A stretch of DNA of 7,682 nucleotides from an uncultured Eubacteriales bacterium (GTDB lineage Bacteria; Bacillota; Clostridia; Oscillospirales; Acutalibacteraceae): positions 1 to 7,682 of the forward strand of contig CAKSNI010000045.1 in assembly GCA_934476025.1 (NCBI GenBank), read 5' to 3'. Each line of letters opens with the position of its first letter. Position 1 is the stretch's first letter. Below the pieces are notes generated by a model that was given only the letters and a program-made list of their open reading frames with translations, was not told the origin of the DNA and did not search any database. Below, piece by piece: positions 1 through 5,719 of the stretch. Made by a program: the position numbers and the translations under genes.

Positions 1-439
1 CCCCGTCTTCGCTCATGGAGGCGGTCATTCCCCCGAAAAGCGCCGGGGCCAGATTATCGGGATGCCCCTCAATCGGGGTACAGACCCGAAGCAGATCCGC
101 CTTTGAGAGCGGTGAAGCGAAAAAAGCGTTGGCCGCGGCCGCCCCGGCACAAAGCAGTGCGGCGCTGGAGCCGAGCCCGTGGGAAAAGGGAATTTCCTCC
201 CGGCAGTCAATCACAAGCCCGGGGCGCGGTTGGCCGAGTTCCCGGCAAACCGCGTCAAACCCCCGGATCAAAAGGTTTTTTTCATTGGCAAAGGCCGGGG
301 AACACCCGGTAAAACGCAACCCGGATTCCGCCGTTTCAAAGGTATAGGAATTGAAAAGAGAGAGCGCGCATCCCACACAGTCAAACCCCGGGCCGAGGTT
401 GGCGGTTGTGGCCGGAACGCGAACGGTCAGGCTTGCCAC
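1..439 (-). CDS. thrB: Homoserine kinase, N-terminal part (cut by window edge)
   Basis: Homoserine kinase phosphorylates L-homoserine with ATP in the cytoplasm, the step before threonine synthase. My translation of the minus strand from a GTG at 437-439 gives 146 residues open to the window edge, about half of the usual ~300. GHMP-kinase features are clear: VRVPATTANLGPGFD near residues 6-20, the ATP-binding PFSHGLGSSAA at 84-94, and EGHPDNLAPALFGG at 124-137. The GTG start is chosen because no ATG or GTG lies in frame just upstream and the family N-terminus begins right there; a GGCGGAAGA-like ribosome binding site precedes it. The start lies inside the end of thrC (13-nt overlap), so translation is probably coupled. 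The C-terminal half lies outside the window, so completeness cannot be judged. Confidence 0.95.
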   Translation of the reverse strand, partial: MASLTVRVPATTANLGPGFDCVGCALSLFNSYTFETAESGLRFTGCSPAFANEKNLLIRGFDAVCRELGQPRPGLVIDCREEIPFSHGLGSSAALLCAGAAAANAFFASPLSKADLLRVCTPIEGHPDNLAPALFGGMTASMSEDG

Positions 440-1896
440 GATGTTTCTTCCGCCTTTCTGAGAACATAGTCGGTCATATCCTGTTTTTCAATGACATCCC
501 GATGCAGAACCGGCAGATTTTGCAGATCCCGCAGGCCTTTCGGGATGGGAAGGCCGGTTTCCTTTTCCAGCGCTTTCATCACGGCAAATTCATCCGACAT
601 CGGTTCATGGCCGAGAGCCGCCCAGACGGCCGCCGGGAATTTATAGGGCGAAGCGGTGGAAAGAATGACGGTTTTGTTTTCCCCGGGCAGCTTTTCGCTG
701 ACGGCGAAGGCCACGGCGGTGTGGGTGTCGCACAGATAACCGGTGGTTTCGTATACCCGGCGGATGGTTTGCAGGGTTTCGGCATCGTCGCAAAAACCGC
801 CGACAAAGGTTTCCCGGATTTTGGCAAGCAGGGACGGCGTTACCTGATAAGCCCCTTTTTCGTTTAAATCCTTCATATAGCCGGCCACTTCGGCAGCGTC
901 GCCGCTCAGCAGGAACAGCAGCCGTTCCAGATTGCTGGATACCAGAATATCCATTGACGGCGAATCGGTTTTATAAAACGGCCGACAGCGATCGTATTTC
1001 CCGGTGGCCAGAAAATCGGTCAGAACGCAGTTGCGGTTGGAAGCACAGACCAGACGGCCGACGGGCAGCCCCATGCACTTGGCGAAATACCCGGCCAGAA
1101 TATCCCCGAAGTTACCGGTCGGAACCACAAAATCCACCGGTTCCCCCTCCCGGATTTCCCCCCGGGAAAGCAGATCGGAATAAGCCTTGAAGTAATAAAC
1201 CGTCTGCGGAGCCAGCCGCCCGATATTGATGGAATTGGCGCTGGAAAGCCGGTCGGCCCTCTCCATTTTTGAAAAGGCGGCAAAGGTGTTCTTTACCCCG
1301 GTCTGAGCATCGTCGAAATTGCCGTTGACGGCGCAAACACAAACATTTTTGCCCTTTTGGGTGACCATTTGGGCTTTTTGAACGGCACTTACGCCGCCGT
1401 TCGGGTAAAAGACCAGAATCCGAATTCCGGGCACATCCCGGAACCCTTCCAGGGCGGCTTTTCCGGTGTCGCCGCTGGTAGCGGTCAGAATCAGGGTGTC
1501 GTCCTGTTTACCGGCCTTTTTGCGGGCGGTGGTCAGCAGCTGCGGCAGCATGGAAAGCGCCACATCCTTGAAAGCGCAGGTCGGCCCGCGGAACAGTTCG
1601 CAGACAAACCGGTCGCCCACCGGAACCGTGGGGGTCAGCTCATCGGTTTCAAATTTCCCCCGATAGGCCTTATCCACCATTTCGGCCATTTCCGCTTCGG
1701 TAAAATCGTCTAACAGCGCATGCAGCAGAATCCGGGCCATTTCCATGGTGGGTTTTCCCATCAGTTCCCGATAATCCAGATCGAGCGCTCCGAAATCCCG
1801 GATCATATACAGTCCGCCGTCATCGGCAATGCCTTTGAGTACGGCGGTAACGCTGTCGGCGGTGTGCCGGTCATCCCGGGTACTTTGATAAATCAT
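427..1896 (-). CDS. thrC: Threonine synthase
   Basis: PLP-dependent threonine synthase converts O-phospho-L-homoserine to L-threonine, the last step of the pathway. The 489-residue protein has the N-terminal threonine-synthase domain (YQSTRDDR at 3-10, DDGGLYM at 25-31) and a fold-type II PLP core. GPTCAFKDVALSMLP at 104-118 carries the presumed Schiff-base lysine K110. Phosphate and substrate loops are TATSGDTGKAALEGF at 138-152, NSINIGRLAPQTVYYF at 221-236 and PTGNFGDILAGY at 259-270; SPSMDILVSSNLERLLF at 312-328 is also typical of the longer (E. coli/yeast-like) form. Length fits that form, which is longer than the ~350-residue Bacillus type. The ATG is preceded by a GGGAAAGAGGG purine-rich site. 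It sits 37 nt after hpt and overlaps thrB, so hpt-thrC-thrB look like one operon. No odd residues were seen. Confidence 0.97.
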   Translation of the reverse strand: MIYQSTRDDRHTADSVTAVLKGIADDGGLYMIRDFGALDLDYRELMGKPTMEMARILLHALLDDFTEAEMAEMVDKAYRGKFETDELTPTVPVGDRFVCELFRGPTCAFKDVALSMLPQLLTTARKKAGKQDDTLILTATSGDTGKAALEGFRDVPGIRILVFYPNGGVSAVQKAQMVTQKGKNVCVCAVNGNFDDAQTGVKNTFAAFSKMERADRLSSANSINIGRLAPQTVYYFKAYSDLLSRGEIREGEPVDFVVPTGNFGDILAGYFAKCMGLPVGRLVCASNRNCVLTDFLATGKYDRCRPFYKTDSPSMDILVSSNLERLLFLLSGDAAEVAGYMKDLNEKGAYQVTPSLLAKIRETFVGGFCDDAETLQTIRRVYETTGYLCDTHTAVAFAVSEKLPGENKTVILSTASPYKFPAAVWAALGHEPMSDEFAVMKALEKETGLPIPKGLRDLQNLPVLHRDVIEKQDMTDYVLRKAEETSWQA

Positions 1897-1933
1897 GAAA
1901 AAGCCCTCTTTCCCAAAAAATCAAAAACGGCTA

Positions 1934-2488
1934 TCAATCCTGATAAACCGACGGTTTTAAAATGCCGATGTAGGGCAGATTGCGGTAACGGTTGGCGATA
2001 TCCAACCCGTAGCCGACCACAAAGGCGTTCGGAATTTTGAATCCGCAATAATCGGTTCCGCAATCGGCGGCATGACAGTCGGCCTTGTCTAACAGGCAAA
2101 CGGTTTTGATGGAAGCCGGATTCCGGGAAGCCAGCAGCTTCCGCAGATATTTTAAGGTCAACCCCGAATCGATGATATCCTCTACAATCAGCACATGACG
2201 GCCGTTGATATCGTTGTCAAAATCCTTCACCAGACGCACGACTCCGCTGGATTTGGTGCTGGCGCCGTAGCTGGAAACCGAGATGAAATCGGTATCAATA
2301 TGGCATTTCAGTTCCCGGCAAAGATCGGTGTAAAAAAAGGCCGCCCCCTTTAAAATGCAGACCACCACGGGGATTTTGTCCCGGTACTGAGCGGTCAGTT
2401 CCCTGCCGAGTTCCTGAACCCGGGAACGAATCTGTTCTTCGCTGAACAGAACCTTTTCAATATCTTGCTGCGGATTGGTAATATTCAT
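1934..2488 (-). CDS. hpt: Hypoxanthine phosphoribosyltransferase
   Basis: Purine-salvage enzyme that joins hypoxanthine (often also guanine) to PRPP to give IMP or GMP in the cytosol. The 184-residue product has the normal length of bacterial Hpt. The PPi loop LKGA is at 46-49, the flexible-loop region SSYGASTKSSG at 72-82, the PRPP-binding motif VLIVEDIIDSGLTL at 99-112 with the paired acidic residues E103/D104, and the base-binding region FVVGYGLD at 156-163. The ATG has an AAGGGAGAG ribosome binding site about 9 nt upstream. It is the first gene after the promoter at 2620-2648 and precedes thrC by 37 nt. In many Firmicutes hpt sits beside tilS and ftsH; here it heads a threonine-synthesis unit instead. 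Confidence 0.96.
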   Translation of the reverse strand: MNITNPQQDIEKVLFSEEQIRSRVQELGRELTAQYRDKIPVVVCILKGAAFFYTDLCRELKCHIDTDFISVSSYGASTKSSGVVRLVKDFDNDINGRHVLIVEDIIDSGLTLKYLRKLLASRNPASIKTVCLLDKADCHAADCGTDYCGFKIPNAFVVGYGLDIANRYRNLPYIGILKPSVYQD

Positions 2489-2619
2489 TGCAATACTCTC
2501 CCTTTTTTAAAAACACAGCGGATCAAAAACAAGAGGAGCCTCTCTTTTTGCGGGAGAGGCTTATCGGATGGATCGCCGGAACCTTACAAAACAGGAAACA
2601 CCCCTATTTTACGGGTTTC
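2489..2619 (-). other. Leader of the hpt-thrC-thrB transcript
   Basis: If transcription starts about 7 nt after the -10 box at 2620-2625 (near 2613), hpt has a 5' untranslated leader of roughly 125 nt, long for an ordinary Firmicute gene. It contains one clear hairpin (2537-2561) and a competing AT-rich pairing over nearby bases. No T-box, purine or PRPP/ppGpp riboswitch consensus could be recognised by eye. No ORF is visible in it. That it is transcribed as a leader is inferred from the promoter only. Confidence 0.5.
2537..2561 (-). terminator. Hairpin: pdxK-unit terminator or hpt attenuator
   Basis: AGCCTCTC at 2537-2544 pairs perfectly with GAGAGGCT at 2554-2561 around a 9-nt loop (2545-2553). 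Read on the minus strand, the stem is followed by CCTCTTGTTTTTG, a broken T tract, so it resembles an intrinsic terminator. It lies about 95 nt beyond the pyridoxal kinase stop and 48 nt before the hpt start. It is also downstream of the hpt promoter, so any termination here would also act on hpt. The U tract is not immediate, so strength is uncertain. Confidence 0.5.
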
Positions 2620-2648
2620 AGTATAACATAATTTGACAGATTTTTCAA
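2620..2648 (-). promoter_or_regulatory. Sigma-A promoter for hpt-thrC-thrB
   Basis: Minus strand: -35 TTGAAA (2643-2648), 17-nt spacer, -10 TATACT (2620-2625), with a TG one base ahead of the -10 box (extended -10). Sequence and spacing are close to the sigma-A optimum, and it lies in the AT-rich gap just after the pyridoxal kinase stop codon. It makes hpt-thrC-thrB a separate transcription unit from the genes to its right. Confidence 0.8.
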
Positions 2649-2655
2649 CCGGTTT

Positions 2656-3501
2656 TTATGGGTCGGGATTCAGGGTTTGCGCCAAAAACCCGAGCTGGGT
2701 TTCAAAATGCACCCCGTACCGGCGATCGGGGGTATCCCGCAGGGTTTTTTCAATGCTGCGAACGGTGAATTCGGCGGCAAAATCGGCCGCGGCTGTCAGA
2801 ACGTTTCCGCTCAGCAGCGCCGCGCAGAGTGCCGAAGCAAACACATCCCCCGTTCCGTGGAAAACCGCCGGAATCCGACGGGAAAGACAAAGGGTCATCC
2901 GGGTTCCGTCATACACCGCCGCCCCGACGGTTTCGTCGGTTTCGCCGGCTCCGGTTAAAACAATGCTGGCCCCGGTTTGTTCATAAAGTTGTTTGACCAG
3001 GGTTTCGCAAAAGGCGTTCGGAACCCGCTGACCGGGGTAATCCTGCCCGGTCAGCAGGCAGGCTTCGGTTAAATTCGGAACCAGAATATCGGCCTGTCGG
3101 CACAAACCGAGCATTGCCGGAACGAATTCCGCGGAAAAACCGGCATACAGACGGCCGTTGTCGGCCATGGCCGGATCGCAGACGAAAAGGGAGGGTTCCT
3201 TCCGGATGCGCCGGACCGCTTCGGCCACCGATTCGCACTGCCGGATGGAACCGAGATAACCGGAATAAAGCAGATCGGCCCGAATGCCCTGCCGCTCCCA
3301 ATGGGCCACAATGGGCAGAATATCATCGCTTAAATCCCGAAAGGTATACCCGGAGAATCCGCCGGTATGGGTGGAAAGAACCGCCGTGGGAATCACACAA
3401 CATTCATGCCCGGCTGCCGAAAGGATCGGCAGGGCGCAGGTCAGGGAGCATTTCCCGAGGCAGGAAATATCGTGAATGGCAACCGCCCGTTTTTGCGGCA
3501 T
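2656..3501 (-). CDS. Pyridoxal/pyridoxamine kinase (PdxK/PdxY type)
   Basis: Ribokinase-fold vitamin B6 kinase, inferred to phosphorylate pyridoxal, pyridoxamine or pyridoxine to supply PLP by salvage. The 281-residue protein shows the family pattern in order: VAIHDISCLGKCSL at 7-20, LSTHTGGF at 42-49, YSGYLGS at 79-85, VCDPAMADNGRLY at 107-119, VPNLTEACLLTG at 141-152 and the anion-hole/catalytic HGTGDVFAS at 215-223 with catalytic D219. Length matches the 280-290 residues expected. The ATG is preceded by AAAGGAG lying across the end of nth; the two genes are 3 nt apart, so they are co-transcribed. Its product feeds PLP to enzymes such as the neighbouring ThrC. The related hydroxymethylpyrimidine kinase ThiD is less likely: the DPAMADNGRLY region and HGTGD pattern fit the PdxK/PdxY group. 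The symbol is left blank because pdxK and pdxY cannot be told apart here. Confidence 0.88.
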   Translation of the reverse strand: MPQKRAVAIHDISCLGKCSLTCALPILSAAGHECCVIPTAVLSTHTGGFSGYTFRDLSDDILPIVAHWERQGIRADLLYSGYLGSIRQCESVAEAVRRIRKEPSLFVCDPAMADNGRLYAGFSAEFVPAMLGLCRQADILVPNLTEACLLTGQDYPGQRVPNAFCETLVKQLYEQTGASIVLTGAGETDETVGAAVYDGTRMTLCLSRRIPAVFHGTGDVFASALCAALLSGNVLTAAADFAAEFTVRSIEKTLRDTPDRRYGVHFETQLGFLAQTLNPDP

Positions 3502-3504
3502 AGG

Positions 3505-4134
3505 TTACACTCCTTTTCTGGGGCAGAATTTCAAAAGACAGCATCGGTCGCATTTCGGCGATCGGGCGGTACAAACGGCCCGACCGTGCAAAACCGTCCG
3601 GTGGCAGAAATCGTTGGATTCCGCCGGATCCAGCAGGCCTCTCATAGCGGTTTCGGCCTTGAGGGGATCTTTGGTGTCAATCAGACCCAGCCGGTTGCAG
3701 ATTCGCAGAAAATGGGTGTCGGTCACCACTGCCGGCTTTCCGAAAATATCCCCGCAAACCAAATTGGCGGTTTTTCGGCCCACCCCCGGAAGGCGAACCA
3801 GCTCTTCCAGCGTATCGGGAACCTGCCCCCCGTACCGTTCGGTCAGCATTTTTCCGATGCCGGCCAGATCTTTTGCCTTGCTGTGATACAATCCGCAGGA
3901 ACGGATGTAGGGCTCGATTTCCTCCGGAGAAGCTGCTCCCAGGGCTTGGGGATCGGGAAAGGCACGAAACAGCGCCGGGGTAATCTGATTGACCCGGGCA
4001 TCGGTGCATTGGGCCGAAAGCCGGGTGGCAATCAGCAATTCATAAGGGGTTTGATAGTTCAGCGAACACACCGCCCCGGGATAGGCTTCTTTAAGCGCCA
4101 GGGTGATCTGTTCGGCCCGTTGTTTTTCAGTCAT
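3505..4134 (-). CDS. nth: Endonuclease III
   Basis: Bifunctional DNA glycosylase/AP lyase that removes oxidised pyrimidines in base excision repair. The 209-residue length is typical. The helix-hairpin-helix LPGVGRKTANLV is at 115-126 with catalytic lysine K121; TDTH at 138-141 supplies catalytic D139. The C-terminal [4Fe-4S] cluster is complete, with C188-X6-C195-X2-C198-X5-C204. The ATG overlaps the end of the permease gene by 8 nt (ATGACTGA), and no convincing Shine-Dalgarno sequence precedes it, so translation probably depends on coupling to the upstream gene. It is followed after 3 nt by the pyridoxal kinase gene. Confidence 0.96.
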   Translation of the reverse strand: MTEKQRAEQITLALKEAYPGAVCSLNYQTPYELLIATRLSAQCTDARVNQITPALFRAFPDPQALGAASPEEIEPYIRSCGLYHSKAKDLAGIGKMLTERYGGQVPDTLEELVRLPGVGRKTANLVCGDIFGKPAVVTDTHFLRICNRLGLIDTKDPLKAETAMRGLLDPAESNDFCHRTVLHGRAVCTARSPKCDRCCLLKFCPRKGV

Positions 4135-5170
4135 TGGTCGTCAGCTTCAGGTCGCCCGGGCGGATCATTCCGAGTTTTCGCATGGCTTCTCCGATGAAAA
4201 GCGTCAAAACACCCGGAAGCAAAAAGTGCATAACGGCGATCAGCAGCAGGGTGGTGACCGGAGAGGTGCCGGCGGCAGTCATGGCATCATAAGCGGCAAA
4301 CTGCCCGACCAGCCCCGAAGTTCCCATCCCGGAGCCGACCGGAGAACTTACCATTTTCAGAACGGCCGAGGAAATCGGCCCGAGAATGGCGCTGCTGATG
4401 ACCGACGGCAGCCACAACAGCGGGCGGCGGATCAGGTTGGGCATTTGCAGCATGGAGGTACCCAGCCCCTGGGCAATCAGACCGCCGAAACGGTTTTCCC
4501 GGTAGCTGACCACGGCAAACCCGATCATATGGCAGCAGCAGCCGACGGTCGCCGCCCCGGCGGCCAGACCGGTGATGCCCATGGAAACCCCGATGGCTGC
4601 CGAAGAAATCGGCAGGGTTAAAAAAATTCCCATGACCACCGAAACGATGATACCGCCGAGAACCGGGTGAGCGTCTACATTATAGTTGACCAGACTTCCG
4701 AGGAACAGCATAAACCGGGAAATATACGGCCCGAGGAAAAAACCGGCCAGCGAACCGCTCAATACGCAGCACAGCGGAGTGAGAAGAATGTCGATTTTGG
4801 TCTTGCCGGAAACCAGCGCCCCGATTTCCACGGCAATGTAGGCCGCAATAAAGGCCCCGAGGGGTTCACCCGGTTTTCCGAAGGCGAAACTCTCCAGCGC
4901 CATATTCGGGAAGGCGCCGACCATTCCGGCAACGGCCGCGGCAATCCCGGTCAGAGGAGAAGCCTTGAGTTTCAGGGCCACCCCGACCCCGATCCCGGCG
5001 CCGGTCACGGTTTTGGCAAAGCCGCCGACGGCACACAGGTACTTCCCCACTATACCGCCGATCAGCGTGCCGATCTGCGAAACGATGGTTCCGACGATCA
5101 GCGTGGCAAAAAGGCCGAGGGCCATGCCGCCGAGCCCGTCAATAAACACCCGATTGAAATACTTTTTCAT
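4127..5170 (-). CDS. PTS_EIIC_2 family membrane permease (PfoR-like)
   Basis: Integral membrane protein of 347 residues resembling the PTS_EIIC_2 family, often annotated as PTS sugar transporter subunit IIC or PfoR-like. Several hydrophobic glycine-rich segments span about residues 13-40, 46-66, 72-92, 104-121, 127-148, 168-190, 196-222, 252-275 and 302-327. Recognisable patches are GKTKIDILLTP at 122-132, LPISSAAIGVS at 186-196, CCCHMIGFAVVSYREN at 211-226, QMPNLIRRPLLWLP at 242-255 and GMGTSGLVGQ at 281-290. No EIIA or EIIB domain or gene accompanies it, so whether it transports a sugar by phosphotransfer is unknown, as is the substrate. PfoR homologues were once linked to toxin regulation in Clostridium perfringens; no toxin gene is near. 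The ATG has an AAAGGTG site 10 nt upstream and a matching promoter at 5260-5289. First gene of the unit with nth and the B6 kinase. Confidence 0.85.
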   Translation of the reverse strand: MKKYFNRVFIDGLGGMALGLFATLIVGTIVSQIGTLIGGIVGKYLCAVGGFAKTVTGAGIGVGVALKLKASPLTGIAAAVAGMVGAFPNMALESFAFGKPGEPLGAFIAAYIAVEIGALVSGKTKIDILLTPLCCVLSGSLAGFFLGPYISRFMLFLGSLVNYNVDAHPVLGGIIVSVVMGIFLTLPISSAAIGVSMGITGLAAGAATVGCCCHMIGFAVVSYRENRFGGLIAQGLGTSMLQMPNLIRRPLLWLPSVISSAILGPISSAVLKMVSSPVGSGMGTSGLVGQFAAYDAMTAAGTSPVTTLLLIAVMHFLLPGVLTLFIGEAMRKLGMIRPGDLKLTTND

Positions 5171-5198
5171 TGCGAATTCACACCTTTGTTCACCCGAA

Positions 5199-5237
5199 GC
5201 GGAAAAGGAGGGCGTGTTTTGCGCCCCGGCTTTCCGC
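5199..5237 (-). other. Two-tier hairpin in the permease gene leader
   Basis: GCGGAAA (5199-5205) pairs with TTTCCGC (5231-5237), and inside it GGGCG (5210-5214) pairs with CGCCC (5222-5226). A 4 by 4 internal loop separates the two stems and the apical loop is 7 nt. It lies in the predicted 83-nt leader of the permease transcript and ends about 12 nt before the AAAGGTG ribosome binding site. No T tract follows, so it is not an obvious terminator. Role unknown. Confidence 0.5.
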
Positions 5238-5259
5238 CAAGGGAAAAAGAATTGATTCT

Positions 5260-5289
5260 ATTATACATACACCCTCCCGATAAAGTCAA
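5260..5289 (-). promoter_or_regulatory. Sigma-A promoter for permease-nth-kinase unit
   Basis: Minus strand: -35 TTGACT (5284-5289), 18-nt spacer, perfect -10 TATAAT (5260-5265). The predicted start near 5253 gives an 83-nt leader for the permease gene. The strong match and position make this the likely promoter of the three-gene unit. Confidence 0.8.
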
Positions 5290-5300
5290 TTCAAAAGCCG

Positions 5301-5314
5301 ATTTTCGGGAAAAT
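5301..5314. promoter_or_regulatory. Operator-like palindrome upstream of the -35 box
   Basis: ATTTTC-GG-GAAAAT is a 14-bp palindrome with a 2-bp centre, flanked by CCG and an offset CGG. It lies 12 bp upstream of the permease -35 box (5284-5289), where an activator or a UP-like element could act. It does not match a cre site. Function is inferred from position only. Confidence 0.25.
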
Positions 5315-5538
5315 TTCGGAAGAATTCACAACGAAAGGGCAAAAAGCGGCGGCGGTTTGGGTTTGTGTGCGGTATGACCGGGAAAAAACAGTGAGGTTAA
5401 GGGGGAATCGCCGCCCGCCGCCGGGGCGTTTCCGGTGGAAAAAGAACCGTTAAACGGCATTTTCTTTTGACTTTTGCCGCTCCGTAAGAAACCGAAGCGT
5501 TTTCGATAACCGGGAGAATCCGAGTTTGGATATCCTAC

Positions 5539-5567
5539 TTGAAAATGCCGATCAAAAATGGTATAGT
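5539..5567 (+). promoter_or_regulatory. Sigma-A promoter for ruvX
   Basis: -35 TTGAAA (5539-5544), 17-nt spacer, -10 TATAGT (5562-5567) preceded by TGG, an extended -10 arrangement. The palindrome GGATATCC (5528-5535) lies just upstream of the -35 box. Predicted transcription start is near 5574, giving a leader of about 146 nt before ruvX. Confidence 0.75.
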
Positions 5568-5573
5568 AAGAAA

Positions 5574-5719
5574 TAGAAAAGAAGGGGTGTTCCGCGGCAT
5601 TTTTGCCTTGCAGTAACCCGGGCCCATCATGCCCAAATCGGGAAAGGCCTTTTTGCCCCTTGCACAGCCGAAAGCCACCCCGATACCGAATCGGAGACCC
5701 TCGCGAAAGGAGAAACAAA
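5574..5719 (+). other. Structured leader of the ruvX transcript
   Basis: The leader can close on itself with GGGGTG (5584-5589) against CACCCC (5676-5681) and CGGC (5595-5598) against GCCG (5667-5670), separated by a 5 by 5 internal loop. Inside lies a hairpin with CCCG/CGGG (5617-5620, 5639-5642) and GGC/GCC (5621-5623, 5631-5633). Two similar words, GGC[A/C]TTTTTGCC plus TTGCA, occur at 5596-5612 and 5646-5664. Near the gene, CCGAT (5680-5684) and ATCGG (5690-5694) can pair and would compete with the closing stem. No known riboswitch was recognised. It may be a regulatory leader or an independent small RNA. Confidence 0.4.

Larger units (their letters stand above)
5171..5719. other. Divergent intergenic region, no convincing gene
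   Basis: These 549 nt separate the minus-strand permease unit from plus-strand ruvX. They hold one promoter for each direction, a structured leader for each transcript and an operator-like palindrome. Between about 5320 and 5535 I see no supported gene or RNA. That stretch has GC-rich low-complexity runs: GCGGCGGCGG near 5346-5356 is complementary to CCGCCGCCG near 5416-5426. Open frames crossing it lack ribosome binding sites and recognisable protein features. Confidence 0.6.

Noticed and set aside
2489..2613. T-box riboswitch for threonine ahead of hpt
   Set aside because: No T-box sequence or specifier loop was seen and the leader is shorter than typical T-boxes.
3367..4197. 276-residue open frame on the plus strand
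   Set aside because: Antisense to the B6 kinase, nth and the start region of the permease; no ribosome binding site or domain. A by-product of GC-rich coding sequence on the other strand.
4667..5377. 236-residue open frame on the plus strand over the permease gene and its promoter
   Set aside because: Antisense to a clear membrane protein gene; composition is charged and repetitive without known features.
5446..5470. CCGTT-A-AACGG with a T-rich right flank as a terminator
   Set aside because: The loop would be too small for the full stem, the remaining CCG/CGG stem is only 3 bp, and no transcript is known to end there.
5574..5700. 6S RNA or SRP RNA candidate
   Set aside because: The GGGGTGTTC/GCCACCCC ends loosely recall the closing stem of 6S RNA, but the closed structure is only about 100 nt against the usual ~180-200. 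The SRP RNA GGAAGGAAGCAGCC motif is absent.
5603..5719. Upstream extension of ruvX in the same frame from a TTG at 5603
   Set aside because: No ribosome binding site precedes it, the extra 39 residues do not resemble the family, and AAAGGAG sits correctly before the ATG at 5720.
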